From the NCBI GenBank assembly GCA_030272585.1, contig BSYQ01000004.1, positions 5,146,001 to 5,210,000 on the forward strand: a stretch of DNA of 64,000 nucleotides. Reading direction: 5' to 3'. Below, piece by piece: positions 9,667 to 21,818 of the stretch; position 1 is the stretch's first letter, and each line of letters starts with the position of its first letter. Origin of the DNA: Bryopsis sp. KO-2023. Taxonomy: Eukaryota > Chlorophyta > Ulvophyceae > Bryopsidales > Bryopsidaceae. The position numbers and the translations under genes are program-made. The notes below the pieces were generated by a model. That model was given only the letters and a program-made list of their open reading frames with translations, did not search any database and was not told where the DNA came from.

Positions 9667-11073
9667 CAGAAACAGAAACAGAAACAGAATTACAAGTTGC
9701 GTAGGGCAAACCGCCCTGTTGCAACGACATACATGAGTGAATCGTGTCCCAACGTTCGAAGCAAGGCAAAAGCCTCTGAATGTAATCAACTCCTAAATGA
9801 ACAAAATCTCCTAAAACAAAAAAGTTCCAACGTCTCTGAAACCAGAAATCCCCAATCGAAACTCAAGAAAGAGCCCAAACGTCAAAACATAAAACCAAAC
9901 ACAAGAATCGGTCGCTTCCAACTCAGAAACCCGGAGCGAGCGCCCAACAAACAAAGCAAACAACGAAGAACACCAACTTCCCCATCAAACGAAACATCCA
10001 GAACAACGAAAAACAAACACCACCAGTCGCTACAAGCCCACTACGAACGAGCGTCCAACCACTCCCTACGCAAGGCGAGCGCCCGGCGAATATAAACAGC
10101 CACACGAACCTGCCCCGGACAATTAAACAAACGAAATAGAGAGCCACGACTCTCTTCCACGACCGAGTTCACACGCAACCGCACATAAAGCGGACAAGCA
10201 AAAAGAAAATGCACCTCGTTTTCAGGCGTCGAAACCCCAGCGGCCAAACAAAACGGACAATACCTCTCGTTCAAAGGCACGTCTCTATCACTCAAGTCCA
10301 CAGCATCGATCTCCAAACCGTGAAGACGAGCCCGAAAACGCACCCAAGTCGTACGCAAACCCAAATCCGTAAAAGAAGACAACGCGTTCGTGTAACAAAA
10401 CGTCGGTTTGAACCGATTATAATACGCCACGATACGCGGATGTCGGGAACGCAATTGACCCACAATATCTGCCTTATAGGCACGCGCCCAGGTCGCCACG
10501 TCCACCTCCACAAACCCATCGAACTGTGGAACAAAGCGTCTCACCATATCACGAAACTGAACCCACCAAGAACGCCGAGAATCCGGCTGACCACGCAACC
10601 AGAACAGCATCGCCCGCGTGGGATGCGTCGCCGGCAATTGCATCAGGCGATTCCAAAACTTCAACGCGTTCCGGTACAAATAAAACGTGACCGGCAAAAC
10701 ACCACACTCCAAATACACGAAAGTCTTCAGCGCCCTCGTCGGAAGACGTAGCACCGATTTTAGGTAACGCACCAACAGATCGTTCAGCTCCCGCTTGTGC
10801 TGCTGAGTCAGAAAGAACACCCAAACCGGCGCAGCATACTGCACCTTCCCCAAAACGTACATCTTGAAGAGAGCCACCAGAGTCCGTGGATCCCTCAAAC
10901 CGATCTCAAACGCCCTCGCACGCAAACGCCCAACAGCCACGTTGCCCGCACACAACACCTTTGAAATATGCTCCCGAAACACGTTGACGTCCCCAGGCCC
11001 ATCGTAAAACACCACACCCAAATACTTGAGCGTGCGCTGCAACGGCACATCGTGTCCACCAAACGAAACCGAA
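9667..11073 (-). mobile_element. LINE-A copy 3, inverted
   Basis: Complete 3' end: CAGAAA-type tail, stem-loop, 3' UTR of about 0.36 kb, stop near 10041, and a frame running up to about 11048. Its 5' boundary (TTCGGTTTCG in sense) is the same truncation point as the + strand copies, so it is an inverted relative of them, not an independent insertion. It replaces 17 bp of LINE-A between 9666 and 11074. Confidence 0.8.
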
Positions 11074-11614
11074 GCGGGAGCTGAACGATCTGTTGGTGCG
11101 TTACCTAAAATCGGTGCTACGTCTTCCGACGAGGGCGCTGAAGAATTTCGTGTATTTGGAGTGTGGTGTTTTGCCGGTCACGTTTTATTTGTACCGGAAC
11201 GCGTTGAAGTTTTGGAATCGCCTGATGCAATTGCCGGCGCCGCATCCCACGCGGGCGATGCTGTTCTGGTTGCGTGGTCAGCCGGATTCTCGGCGTTCTT
11301 GGTGGGTTCAGTTTCGTGATATGGTGAGACGCTTTGTTCCACAGTTCGATGGGTTTGTGGAGGTGGACGTGGCGACCTGGGCGCGTGCCTATAAGGCAGA
11401 TATTGTGGGTCAATTGCGTTCCCGACATCCGCGTATCGTGGCGTATTATAATCGGTTCAAACCGACGTTTTGTTACACGAACGCGTTGTCTTCTTTTACG
11501 GATTTGGGTTTGCGTACGACTTGGGTGCGTTTTCGGGCTCGTCTTCACGGTTTGGAGATCGATGCTGTGGACTTGAGTGATAGAGACGTGCCTTTGAACG
11601 AGAGGTATTGTCCG
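11074..11614 (+). mobile_element. LINE-A copy 4, middle part
   Basis: Picks up at the codons KRELND and runs to the same DIRS-like insertion point as copy 1. From here to about 19774 the sequence repeats 966-9666 at +10108. Confidence 0.8.
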
Positions 11615-12835
11615 TTTATGACGGAAAATCGTTGGGGCAGTCCCACCCAAGAACACGGACACACATGAACACTAGATAATAAAATACAACATCTTAAAAT
11701 ATAAACCAGAATTGTCCCAATAAACACAGCCATTGTTTTGATAGAATCATTTTGCCTTCTCAAAGAAGAATATCCCAGTTTGGCTTTTCGGAGCCAGAGA
11801 GCGACAAAAACCCATAAAATCCATAAAAACCCATTTATCCAAACTTCCTAATGTAATTCAAAAAGCCGATAGACCGGGCGGGTGGGTGGGAGAGCAGAAA
11901 AGTGAATAGCAAAACAAATGGCCCGCTTATATCCTTGCTGTGCAGCACTACAGTCGTACAGCGGTGCTGTGCTGTGCATTGTAATGCTGCAATCAGAACC
12001 GCACAAACTAAATGTCTGACTGCCACCCTGGCAGCACCAGAACCACCGAATACGCAAATCAAATCCACTCAAACGAGTACAGGTAAGCCAAGTACCTCCA
12101 CAACCACGAAACTACCCGCCCTGTGCCCAACTGCCGCATAAACTTTTCAACTGACGTTGAAGACATTTATGACGGAAAATCGTTGGGACACGATTCACTC
12201 ATGTATGTCGTTGCAACAGGGCGGTTTGCCCTACGCAACTTGTAATCCTTGTATCCTTGTAAATCGTTGGGGCAGTCCCACCCAAGAACACGGACACACA
12301 TGAACACTAGATAATAAAATACAACATCTTAAAATATAAACCAGAATTGTCCCAATAAACACAGCCATTGTTTTGATAGAATCATTTTGCCCCTTAACCA
12401 TCGATGCTCGTGATGGAGGCAGGGAGTCCTCGCTCACCAGCACAGCAGAAGATGCCTTCGATCCCGCGAACAAGCGGGGGCCCCAGGGGTTCGCAGGCGC
12501 CGTCAACCCCACGTTCGGTTAAGCCACCTTGAAGAACCCGCTCCAATGAACCCGAACGTGGACCCTCTACCTGGGATGTCCGTATTGACTGCTGCTGTAG
12601 CCCCTCCCTCAGAGCTGGTAGCTCATCCAATCGCCAGAGGCATAATTCTAGAAAACGTGGGCCACGAGAGCCTCATTGCTTTCCCGCACATGGCCTCCTT
12701 GTTTTATTGTTTCCTCCTATTACCAAGAATGCCTCGCCGGGCAAATGCCATCGATAGCAGAAACATTAAAATGCACAACAACACGTCGTGCCACACCTCG
12801 ATAGTGGTGTCATTGGGCAGAGCTGCCAAATACCT

Positions 12836-13279
12836 CTAGTATGGCTGCCGGGAACGCGTGGAGTCCATCCTCCGTTGCAGGTGCATGTTCACCCGGTCAG
12901 CAGCCCATTGACCATCGACGTGATTATCAGCAAGTTGTACCCAAAAGAGCCACATCAGGCTCGATATCGAATAAAATGTGGAGGTGGCGCTGCTGGACTT
13001 CAGAGTGCCACTGGACTTGAAGGTATCACCAGAAACCAGCACCGCCCCTCCTGTTCCTGAGCGTCGGAATGCTCCAAAGTCTTCCCCACGATACGGAACC
13101 AAAAATTTTGCCTCTTTCTTCTCGTTAAGAGGACTTTGCCACACTGTTGGAACGGGATCCCCAGTTGTTTCCTCGTGCCCAAACGTGCAAAACTGTTCCA
13201 TTGTTTCCAACCACTGCGAAAGCAAAATCACCTGTCGCTCCAGATCGATGTCGATGATTTTGTCGCACCAATAAACCAA
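12836..13279 (-). CDS. DIRS-like element, unrecognised second reading region (duplicate)
   Basis: Same predicted product as 2728-3171. Confidence 0.4.
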   Translation of the reverse strand: MVYWCDKIIDIDLERQVILLSQWLETMEQFCTFGHEETTGDPVPTVWQSPLNEKKEAKFLVPYRGEDFGAFRRSGTGGAVLVSGDTFKSSGTLKSSSATSTFYSISSLMWLFWVQLADNHVDGQWAADRVNMHLQRRMDSTRSRQPY

Positions 13280-13291
13280 AAAACCAACAGG

Positions 13292-15346
13292 TTACCATCC
13301 TGGCAAACCCGTCTTGAAAACGCTCCAGCGCCAATAGCTCGCGCCTGGAGGTGTTTGCCCTCCGAATCTCCCGGGCAGGATCGTCGCCGCATTGGGATTC
13401 AGAACTGTGATCAGAGTTGCCTCAGCCATCAGGTCTTGATGCCACCATCGGTCCAACCAACGTGGCACCAACAGCAGGCATGGGAGGGAGTGCTCCAGAA
13501 GGTGCTTCACTACTTCTGGAACGTTCTCGATGGGAGGGAACACCCAGTTCCTCTCCGCCCTCCACAGGTCCAAGCTCTGATTCATGCAATTCGTCCCCTC
13601 CGTCCCTGGCTCGCGATCCAGACTGTTGAATCTCCCAAGCTGGCGTGTACCCAACGAGGCAAAGCGGTCGATCGTCAGATGAAACCGCTCCTGCAGCTTC
13701 TCGAAGATCTTCGTGTTCAACCTGTACTCTTGCTTCTCCGAAAGCCGCGACAGCGCATCCGGGTACACGTTCTGAGCGCTGGGAATCCACTCCACTTGGA
13801 AATCAATGTTCATGGCTTCCAATAGCCAATAGAGCCGCTTGTACTCCTGGAACAACGGACTCGAACGCGAACATTGACTCCGTAATATGGCAGCAATCAC
13901 CTGACTGTCGGTGATGCACTTCAAACGCCGATCCCTGATCTTGTCTTTGAAGGCCTTGACTGCCAAACCCACTGCTTGCAGCTCTCGTAGGTTTATATGC
14001 TCTTCCCCCGTCCAGAATCCTGCCGCCAAAGCCATCGGTGGGGCGTCCTCCGAAGCCTTCTCATGGATCTTCAGAGACGCTCCCCATCCCGTCAAGCTGG
14101 CATCCACCGCGAGGTCTCCCGAATGAGGTGGCCGCCATATGCACATCGTGGTCTTCTCGGGAGACAGCTGCTCCCAATACCGCAGTGCTGCGATGGCAGG
14201 CCGTGAAACCTGCACTCTGGTGCTCCAGTTCTTCTTGCCTTTGAGACAATCGTACAGGTGGCGCAGCCAGAACCTCGTTCCTTTGATTGCGGGGGCGCAT
14301 GACTGGGCGAAACCCAGAAAAGAAGCCAATTTCCTGGCCGGTACGCGACGGCCACTCCTGAGGATCTGCAGTCGCAGGGTCAGAGCATGTTTTCGAAGGC
14401 GCTCCAGCCTGTGTGGTGGGAGCACAAACAACGCTGCCTTGCTGTCAACGAGGAACCCCAAATGTTGCAGCTTCTGGCGGGGATCCCACACACACTTGGA
14501 GTCCTTCCACGATATCCCCATCTGATCGAATATTCCTCTGATGATTCGACCAAAAATTCTCAACTCTGCAGCCGAGGAATGCATGCAGAGAAAATCATCC
14601 AAGTACCACGTCAATCTCACTCTCTTCTCGTTTCTATAACGCTTCCAGTACTCGTACAAAAAATCATCCGTTCCCTCTTTTTTCATTTCTTTTATCATCC
14701 CTGGGTTTCTCAAAAACCTGACCAAATTCTTAATCAAATCACAATAAATTTTAGGCGAACCCCTGAATCCAAACGGCAACACCTCGCATTGGAAACGTTC
14801 ACCATCCACTTCGAATTGAAAGAATTTCTTATGATCTGGATGAATCCCGACGTGAAAAAAGGCGTCCTTCAAATCGAACTTAATCAAAAAATCGTTCTGG
14901 CGCAGCATATGAGGCAACGAGCGCAAATCCTCGTAATGCACAGGATAGGGCAACACCTGTGCATTTAAAGGCCTCAGGTCTATTATCAGACGCTGCCCAG
15001 TTCTATTCCCAAATTCATCTTTTTTTGGTACCAAAAAAGATCGGCTGACATGAGCCGATTTATCAGGATTATCCACGATGCTAATAGCACCCTTCTCTAG
15101 ATAATCCTTTCTGATTTCTCTCCATTCTTTTCTTTGAGTTTCTGACTTAAGAAAAGATCCACTGAACTGCTGCGTTCGTGGTACACCATCAAACCGCACT
15201 TTCACACCACCTGAGATAACTCGCAGTACCTCTTGCGACGTACCAATTCGTCGCCACTGACTCACATTGCGTCGTACTTTCAATGCAGTCCATTGCGCGG
15301 ACAGGTCATCTAACCCTTGTGTCCTTGTTTCCACGTCCTCTCCCAT
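13292..15346 (-). CDS. DIRS-type reverse transcriptase-RNase H (duplicate)
   Basis: Predicted protein identical to that of 3184-5238, with YLDD at residues 248-251. The lack of any protein-level change between the two copies indicates a very recent duplication or an assembly duplication. Confidence 0.85.
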   Translation of the reverse strand: MGEDVETRTQGLDDLSAQWTALKVRRNVSQWRRIGTSQEVLRVISGGVKVRFDGVPRTQQFSGSFLKSETQRKEWREIRKDYLEKGAISIVDNPDKSAHVSRSFLVPKKDEFGNRTGQRLIIDLRPLNAQVLPYPVHYEDLRSLPHMLRQNDFLIKFDLKDAFFHVGIHPDHKKFFQFEVDGERFQCEVLPFGFRGSPKIYCDLIKNLVRFLRNPGMIKEMKKEGTDDFLYEYWKRYRNEKRVRLTWYLDDFLCMHSSAAELRIFGRIIRGIFDQMGISWKDSKCVWDPRQKLQHLGFLVDSKAALFVLPPHRLERLRKHALTLRLQILRSGRRVPARKLASFLGFAQSCAPAIKGTRFWLRHLYDCLKGKKNWSTRVQVSRPAIAALRYWEQLSPEKTTMCIWRPPHSGDLAVDASLTGWGASLKIHEKASEDAPPMALAAGFWTGEEHINLRELQAVGLAVKAFKDKIRDRRLKCITDSQVIAAILRSQCSRSSPLFQEYKRLYWLLEAMNIDFQVEWIPSAQNVYPDALSRLSEKQEYRLNTKIFEKLQERFHLTIDRFASLGTRQLGRFNSLDREPGTEGTNCMNQSLDLWRAERNWVFPPIENVPEVVKHLLEHSLPCLLLVPRWLDRWWHQDLMAEATLITVLNPNAATILPGRFGGQTPPGASYWRWSVFKTGLPGW

Positions 15347-16018
15347 GACCCCAGTCGTTCTGTTTGCGTTCCTTTTTCCCTTAGTGAGCGCCCTTTGTAG
15401 CTCCTGATCCTGTATTCCCGTTTCTTCACAGCACGCAGGTACAGCAGTACAAACCCTAGCTTGCTGGCCCCATCATTTGGCACACCAGAGCAAGGGTTCG
15501 GCGCAGCTCAGCACTTGGAGCGAACAGCAGGTGCCTTGGACGTGGTTTTGGGCGAGACAGCGGCTGCGAATTGTCGTTTTGGCCGCTCACAAGCGACCCC
15601 TCCACGAATTCGTCGATGTAGTGCCCCAGGTCGCGACCAGGTAGGTGTTGTGCGCGTTGATGAGCCTCTTCCAGAGAGTGTCGCTCCGCACACTGAGATC
15701 TCCTTACAAGGAGCCAGCAAAAGGTTGCTGGGCTGCTCGAAGAGCAGAAAAGTGAATAGCAAAACAAATGGCCCGCTTATATCCTTGCTGTGCAGCACTA
15801 CAGTCGTACAGCGGTGCTGTGCTGTGCATTGTAATGCTGCAATCAGAACCGCACAAACTAAATGTCTGACTGCCACCCTGGCAGCACCAGAACCACCGAA
15901 TACGCAAATCAAATCCACTCAAACGAGTACAGGTAAGCCAAGTACCTCCACAACCACGAAACTACCCGCCCTGTGCCCAACTGCCGCATAAACTTTTCAA
16001 CTGACGTTGAAGACATTT

Positions 16019-16093
16019 TGTTTGGACGCTGGGGTTTCGACGCCTGAAAACGAGGTGCATTTTCTTTTTGCTTGTCCGCTTTATGTGCGGTTG
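16019..16093 (+). mobile_element. LINE-A copy 4, resumed after the DIRS-like insertion
   Basis: Equivalent of 5911-5985; zinc-knuckle codons up to GCGGTTG. Confidence 0.8.
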
Positions 16094-17241
16094 AAACAGA
16101 AACAGAAATTACATGTTGCGAAGGGCCAATCCGCCCTGTTGCAACCACATACAATGTCTCAGCCATGTCCAAAAGTCCACAGAAGATGAAGTCTCCAATA
16201 AAACCCCAGTACAATCAACGAGAGACCCATCACTAAGGAATCAATGTATCAGAAAGTATTGCCAAAAAACGTTCCCAAGAAAAAGAAACCCGGAACACCA
16301 AGCAACAACCAAGAGGAGAGCGAAAACTACTGTCAAACGCCCACCACAAACGACCAACAAACAAAACGAAACAAACAAACACAAAACAAACAAACAAAAA
16401 CCACGTCACGGCTGAGCCTCAAGCCACTGAGCTCGAAAATCCAACGCCCGACGAAGGTAAACAGCCACCCGATACTGACCCGGCAAATTGAACAAACGAC
16501 GCAACGAAAACCCCGATTCAGACACAACCGATCCCACACGCAAACCAGAATACAACGGACAAAAGAACAGGAAATGCCGCTCGTTCTCAGCCGTCCTGTT
16601 GCCTTGCGACAAACAATAAGGACAGAAACGCTCGTGCAAAGGCACATCCCTCCGTAGCAGATCCGCCACGTCGATCTCCAAACCGTGCAAACGCGCACGA
16701 AAACGCACCCACACCGTCCGCAGCCCCACATCCTCGAAAGAAGACAGCGCTCTCGAGTAGCCGAACACCGGCTTGAACACGTTGTAAAACGCAACAATAC
16801 GAGGATTTCCCGAACGAAGACGAGCCACAATGTCCGCCTTATACGCCGCGGTCCACGACGCAAGGTCCACTTCTCCAGATCCATCGAATCCAGGAGCAAA
16901 TCGGCGCACCATATCCTTGAACAAAACCCACCAAGAGCGCTGAGAGACCGTGGCTTCCGATTGGAGCCAAACGATCAACTGCCGAGCCGGATGGTCGACA
17001 GGCAAAGTCATCATACGATTCCAAAACCGAACCGCGTTCTTGTTGAAGTAGTAGAGGATCGGCAGAGCACCCATCTCCAAATACACCACATTGCGAAGCG
17101 TCCTCACGGGAAGCCGCAACACCCGCTTTAGAAAACGAATCTGCAAACCGTTGAACGCATCCTTGTGCGCCTGAGTCAAGAAGAAGCACCAAACTGGCGC
17201 CGCATACTGAACCTTCCCCAAAACATACATGCGAAACAGAG
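16094..17241 (-). mobile_element. LINE-B copy 3 (3' part)
   Basis: Duplicate of 5986-7133; open frame from 16406. Confidence 0.85.
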
Positions 17242-18655
17242 AAACAGAAACAGAAACAGAAATTACATGTTGCGAAGGGCCAATCCGCCCTGTTGCAACC
17301 ACATACAATGTCTCAGCCATGTCCAAAAGTCCACAGAAGATGAAGTCTCCAATAAAACCCCAGTACAATCAACGAGAGACCCATCACTAAGGAATCAATG
17401 TATCAGAAAGTATTGCCAAAAAACGTTCCCAAGAAAAAGAAACCCGGAACACCAAGCAACAACCAAAAGGAGAGCGAAAACTACTGTCAAACGCCCACCG
17501 CAAACGACCAACAAACAAAACGAAACAAACAAACACAAAACAAACAAACAAAAACCACGTCACGGCTGAGCCTCAAGCCACTGAGCTCGAAAATCCAACG
17601 CCCGACGAAGGTAAACAGCCACCCGATACTGACCCGGCAAATTGAACAAACGACGCAACGAAAACCCCGATTCAGACACAACCGATCCCACACGCAAACC
17701 AGAATACAACGGACAAAAGAACAGGAAATGCCGCTCGTTCTCAGCCGTCCTGTTGCCTTGCGACAAACAATAAGGACAGAAACGCTCGTGCAAAGGCACA
17801 TCCCTCCGTAGCAGATCCGCCACGTCGATCTCCAAACCGTGCAAACGCGCACGAAAACGCACCCACACCGTCCGCAGCCCCACATCCTCGAAAGAAGACA
17901 GCGCTCTCGAGTAGCCGAACACCGGCTTGAACACGTTGTAAAACGCAACAATACGAGGATGTCCCGAACGAAGACGAGCCACAATGTCCGCCTTATACGC
18001 CGCGGTCCACGACGCAAGGTCCACTTCTCCAGATCCATCGAATCCAGGAGCAAATCGGCGCACCATATCCTTGAACAAAACCCACCAAGAGCGCTGAGAG
18101 ACCGTGGCTTCCGAGTGGAGCCAAACGATCAACTGCCGAGCCGGATGGTCGACAGGCAAAGTCATCATACGATTCCAAAACCGAACTGCGTTCTTGTTGA
18201 AGTAGTAGAGGATCGGCAGAGCACCCATCTCCAAATACACCACATTGCGAAGCGTCCTCACGGGAAGCCGCAACACCCGCTTCAGAAAACGAATCTGCAA
18301 ACCGTTGAACGCATCCTTGTGCGCCTGAGTCAAGAAGAAGCACCAAACTGGCGCCGCATACTGAACCTTCCCCAAAACATACATGCGAAACAGAGACAGA
18401 AGCGTCTTCGGATCGCGAAGCCCCAGATCCCCGGATCGAGCCAACAAGCGCCCCACCGCCGCCTGTCCGTTTTGCAGAGTCCTGTCGATATGATTTCCAA
18501 ACACGTTCACGTTGCCCGGACCATCCTTGAAGAAAACTCCCAAATATTTCATCGTCGATTGCAGCTCCACATCCACACCGTTGAGAGACACAGTCGTGAG
18601 CCCCCGCGCATTCACCACCATCCCTTCCGTCTTTTTCTTTTTTTTCATCCCTTCC
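17242..18655 (-). mobile_element. LINE-B copy 4, 5'-truncated
   Basis: Duplicate of 7134-8547; 362-codon frame 17560-18648 with the same HPRIV/WLHSEA variants. Confidence 0.85.
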
Positions 18656-19512
18656 GCTTTTTGACTTACTGACGATATGATGCCTATTTGCCTTTGTCAG
18701 ACCTTGAGATTTCTACTGCAAGGGAAGCGGAAGATTCCAGCTTCCTGTTTCAGTGACTCTTTGGTGATCCCAGGCAATTAGATATCCTGACTATTTAGAG
18801 GATGTGCAATTTCCGTCTGGACTGCAATATCCAATGTCAGTGCATTTGTCAAAGTCGCAATCAACCATAAAGGATTGACAAGAAACAGAAACAGAAACAG
18901 AAATTACATGTTGCGAAGGGCCAATCCGCCCTGTTGCAACCACATACAATGTCTCAGCCATGACAAGAAGGATAACCGATTGCCGGCTAATCATTGATCA
19001 CTACAGGATGTGAGATGTATCATACGTCCATGATAACATCTATCCCATATTAATCACGCGACGTCTTGTTAAGTCGTTTATAGTCCTTTCTTGAAAGGTG
19101 ATGGATCTAGAATCAGATTCTGAATCATCATCAACAACCGATAAGCTACATGTCCCATACCACTTGCTTATCCAGTTTCTGAACTATGCACCGCCTTTAA
19201 CCGACTCACGGATAACATGGTTGAGGACTACTTGAAGATACACGATCGTCTGCTCAACCTTTCGAACATCTGTCAACACTAACCGGACGAAAACCGCACT
19301 GGGTTTGTCTTTGTCGGTTTGTGTGGTGATGCGAATTAGGTGATGTGGATGAAGTGTTTGTCTTCTACGGACCGTGACCTGCCTAAGCTCCTGCCTAGCA
19401 GGGTGGTTTGCCCTACGCAACTTGTAATCCTTGTTTCCTTGTTTCCTGCCTAGCAACTGGGTCAGTCGTCCCGACATGTATGGGTCGGTAGGTGGGACGA
19501 AACCCCAAACCA
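18656..19512 (+). repeat. Spacer S, copy 3
   Basis: Matches copy 2, with one change near its right boundary (GTGCCG instead of GTGTCG at the LINE-A start), the form kept by all units further right. Confidence 0.8.
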
Positions 19513-20410
19513 TTCGGTTTCGTTTGGTGGACACGATGTGCCGTTGCAGCGCACGCTCAAGTATTTGGGTGTGGTGTTTTACGATGGGCCTGGGGACGTC
19601 AACGTGTTTCGGGAGCATATTTCAAAGGTGTTGTGTGCGGGCAACGTGGCTGTTGGGCGTTTGCGTGCGAGGGCGTTTGAGATCGGTTTGAGGGCTCCAC
19701 GGACTCTGGTGGCTCTCTTCAAGATGTACGTTTTGGGGAAGGTGCAGTATGCTGCGCCGGTTTGGGTGTTCTTTCTGACTCAGCAGCACAAGCGGGAGCT
19801 GAACGATCTGTTGGTGCGTTACCTAAAATCGGTGCTACGTCTTCCGACGAGGGCGCTGAAGAATTTCGTGTATTTGGAGTGTGGTGTTTTGCCGGTCACG
19901 TTTTATTTGTACCGGAACGCGTTGAAGTTTTGGAATCGCCTGATGCAATTGCCGGCGCCGCATCCCACGCGGGCGATGCTGTTCTGGTTGCGTGGTCAGC
20001 CGGATTCTCGGCGTTCTTGGTGGGTTCAGTTTCGTGATATGGTGAGACGCTTTGTTCCACAGTTCGATGGGTTTGTGGAGGTGGACGTGGCGACCTGGGC
20101 GCGTGCCTATAAGGCAGATATTGTGGGTCAATTGCGTTCCCGACATCCGCGTATCGTGGCGTATTATAATCGGTTCAAACCGACGTTTTGTTACACGAAC
20201 GCGTTGTCTTCTTTTACGGATTTGGGTTTGCGTACGACTTGGGTGCGTTTTCGGGCTCGTCTTCACGGTTTGGAGATCGATGCTGTGTACTTGAGTGATA
20301 GAGACGTGCCTTTGAACGAGAGGTATTGTCCGTTTTGTTTGGACGCTGGGGTTTCGACGCCTGAAAACGAGGTGCATTTTCTTTTTGCTTGTCCGCTTTA
20401 TGTGCGGTTG
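19513..20410 (+). mobile_element. LINE-A copy 5, undisturbed 5' part
   Basis: Shows the site that is occupied by the DIRS-like element in copies 1 and 4, here intact (CGTTTTGTTT at 20331-20340). The frame from 19538 covers the post-RT region and zinc knuckle and then reads into LINE-B tail, an artefact of the junction. Variant state: GTTTTAC, CACGCG, VYLSD. Confidence 0.85.
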
Positions 20411-21818
20411 AAACAGAAACAGAAATTACATGTTGCGAAGGGCCAATCCGCCCTGTTGCAACCACATACAATGTCTCAGCCATGTCCAAAAGTCCACAGA
20501 AGATGAAGTCTCCAATAAAACCCCAGTACAATCAACGAGAGACCCATCACTAAGGAATCAATGTATCAGAAAGTATTGCCAAAAAACGTTCCCAAGAAAA
20601 AGAAACCCGGAACACCAAGCAACAACCAAGAGGAGAGCGAAAACTACTGTCAAACGCCCACCACAAACGACCAACAAACAAAACGAAACAAACAAACACA
20701 AAACAAACAAACAAAAACCACGTCACGGCTGAGCCTCAAGCCACTGAGCTCGAAAATCCGACGCCCGACGAAGGTAAACAGCCACCCGATACTGACCCGG
20801 CAAATTGAACAAACGACGCAACGAAAACCCCGATTCAGACACAACCGATCCCACACGCAAACCAGAATACAACGGACAAAAGAACAGGAAATGCCGCTCG
20901 TTCTCAGCCGTCCTGTTGCCTTGCGACAAACAATAAGGACAGAAACGCTCGTGCAAAGGCACATCCCTCCGTAGCAGATCCGCCACGTCGATCTCCAAAC
21001 CGTGCAAACGCGCACGAAAACGCACCCACACCGTCCGCAGCCCCACATCCTCGAAAGAAGACAGCGCTCTCGAGTAGCCGAACACCGGCTGGAACACGTT
21101 GTAAAACGCAACAATACGAGGATTTCCCGAACGAAGACGAGCCACAATGTCCGCCTTATACGCCGCGGTCCACGACGCAAGGTCCACTTCTCCAGATCCA
21201 TCGAATCCAGGAGCAAATCGGCGCACCATATCCTTGAACAAAACCCACCAAGAGCGCTGAGAGACCGTGGCTTCCGATTGGAGCCAAACGATCAACTGCC
21301 GAGCCGGATGGTCGACAGGCAAAGTCATCATACGATTCCAAAACCGAACCGCGTTCTTGTTGAAGTAGTAGAGGATCGGCAGAGCACCCATCTCCAAATA
21401 CACCACATTGCGAAGCGTCCTCACGGGAAGCCGCAACACCCGCTTTAGAAAACGAATCTGCAAACCGTTGAACGCATCCTTGTGCGCCTGAGTCAAGAAG
21501 AAGCACCAAACTGGCGCCGCATACTGAACCTTCCCCAAAACATACATGCGAAACAGAGACAGAAGCGTCTTCGGATCGCGAAGCCCCAGATCCCCGGATC
21601 GAGCCAACAAGCGCCCCACCGCCGCCTGTCCGTTTTGCAGAGTCCTGTCGATATGATTTCCAAACACGTTCACGTTGCCCGGACCATCCTTGAAGAAAAC
21701 TCCCAAATATTTCATCGTCGATTGCAGCTCCACATCCACACCGTTGAGAGACACAGTCGTGAGCCCCCGCGCATTCACCACCATCCCTTCCGTCTTTTTC
21801 TTTTTTTTCATCCCTTCC
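20411..21818 (-). mobile_element. LINE-B copy 5 (hybrid array form)
   Basis: Left edge is the LINE-B tail joined to LINE-A at GCGGTTG; right edge is the longer 5' boundary joined to spacer S. Together these look like a recombinant of two LINE-B insertions (compare 44826-46071). The 3' stem-loop GTTGC...GCAAC lies at about 20430-20465. Confidence 0.85.
20723..21811 (-). CDS. LINE-B RT C-terminal region with zinc knuckle (5'-truncated)
   Basis: 362 codons corresponding to the region after the RT palm of an endonuclease-type LINE; the catalytic RT domain is absent. It contains KTEGMVVN (RT/thumb boundary), YLGVFF near 35, YAAPVW near 98 and a zinc knuckle with Cys291, Cys294, His307 and Cys312 (CX2CX12HX4C), typical of the C-terminus of L1-like ORF2 proteins. 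The lysine-rich N-terminus comes from an A-rich 5' boundary. About half the aligned residues match LINE-A by eye, so the two are sister families. Not expected to be active on its own. Confidence 0.75.
   Translation of the reverse strand: MKKKKKTEGMVVNARGLTTVSLNGVDVELQSTMKYLGVFFKDGPGNVNVFGNHIDRTLQNGQAAVGRLLARSGDLGLRDPKTLLSLFRMYVLGKVQYAAPVWCFFLTQAHKDAFNGLQIRFLKRVLRLPVRTLRNVVYLEMGALPILYYFNKNAVRFWNRMMTLPVDHPARQLIVWLQSEATVSQRSWWVLFKDMVRRFAPGFDGSGEVDLASWTAAYKADIVARLRSGNPRIVAFYNVFQPVFGYSRALSSFEDVGLRTVWVRFRARLHGLEIDVADLLRRDVPLHERFCPYCLSQGNRTAENERHFLFFCPLYSGLRVGSVVSESGFSLRRLFNLPGQYRVAVYLRRASDFRAQWLEAQP

Larger units (their letters stand above)
11618..16015 (-). mobile_element. DIRS/Ngaro-type retroelement, copy 2 (duplicate)
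   Basis: Same element, same LINE-A insertion point and same internal LINE-A fragment (12188-12260) as 1510-5907. It arose by segmental duplication, not by a second integration. Repeats: A 11618-11756, B 11891-12165, A 12169-12391, B 15741-16015. Same broken or non-autonomous state. Confidence 0.8.
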
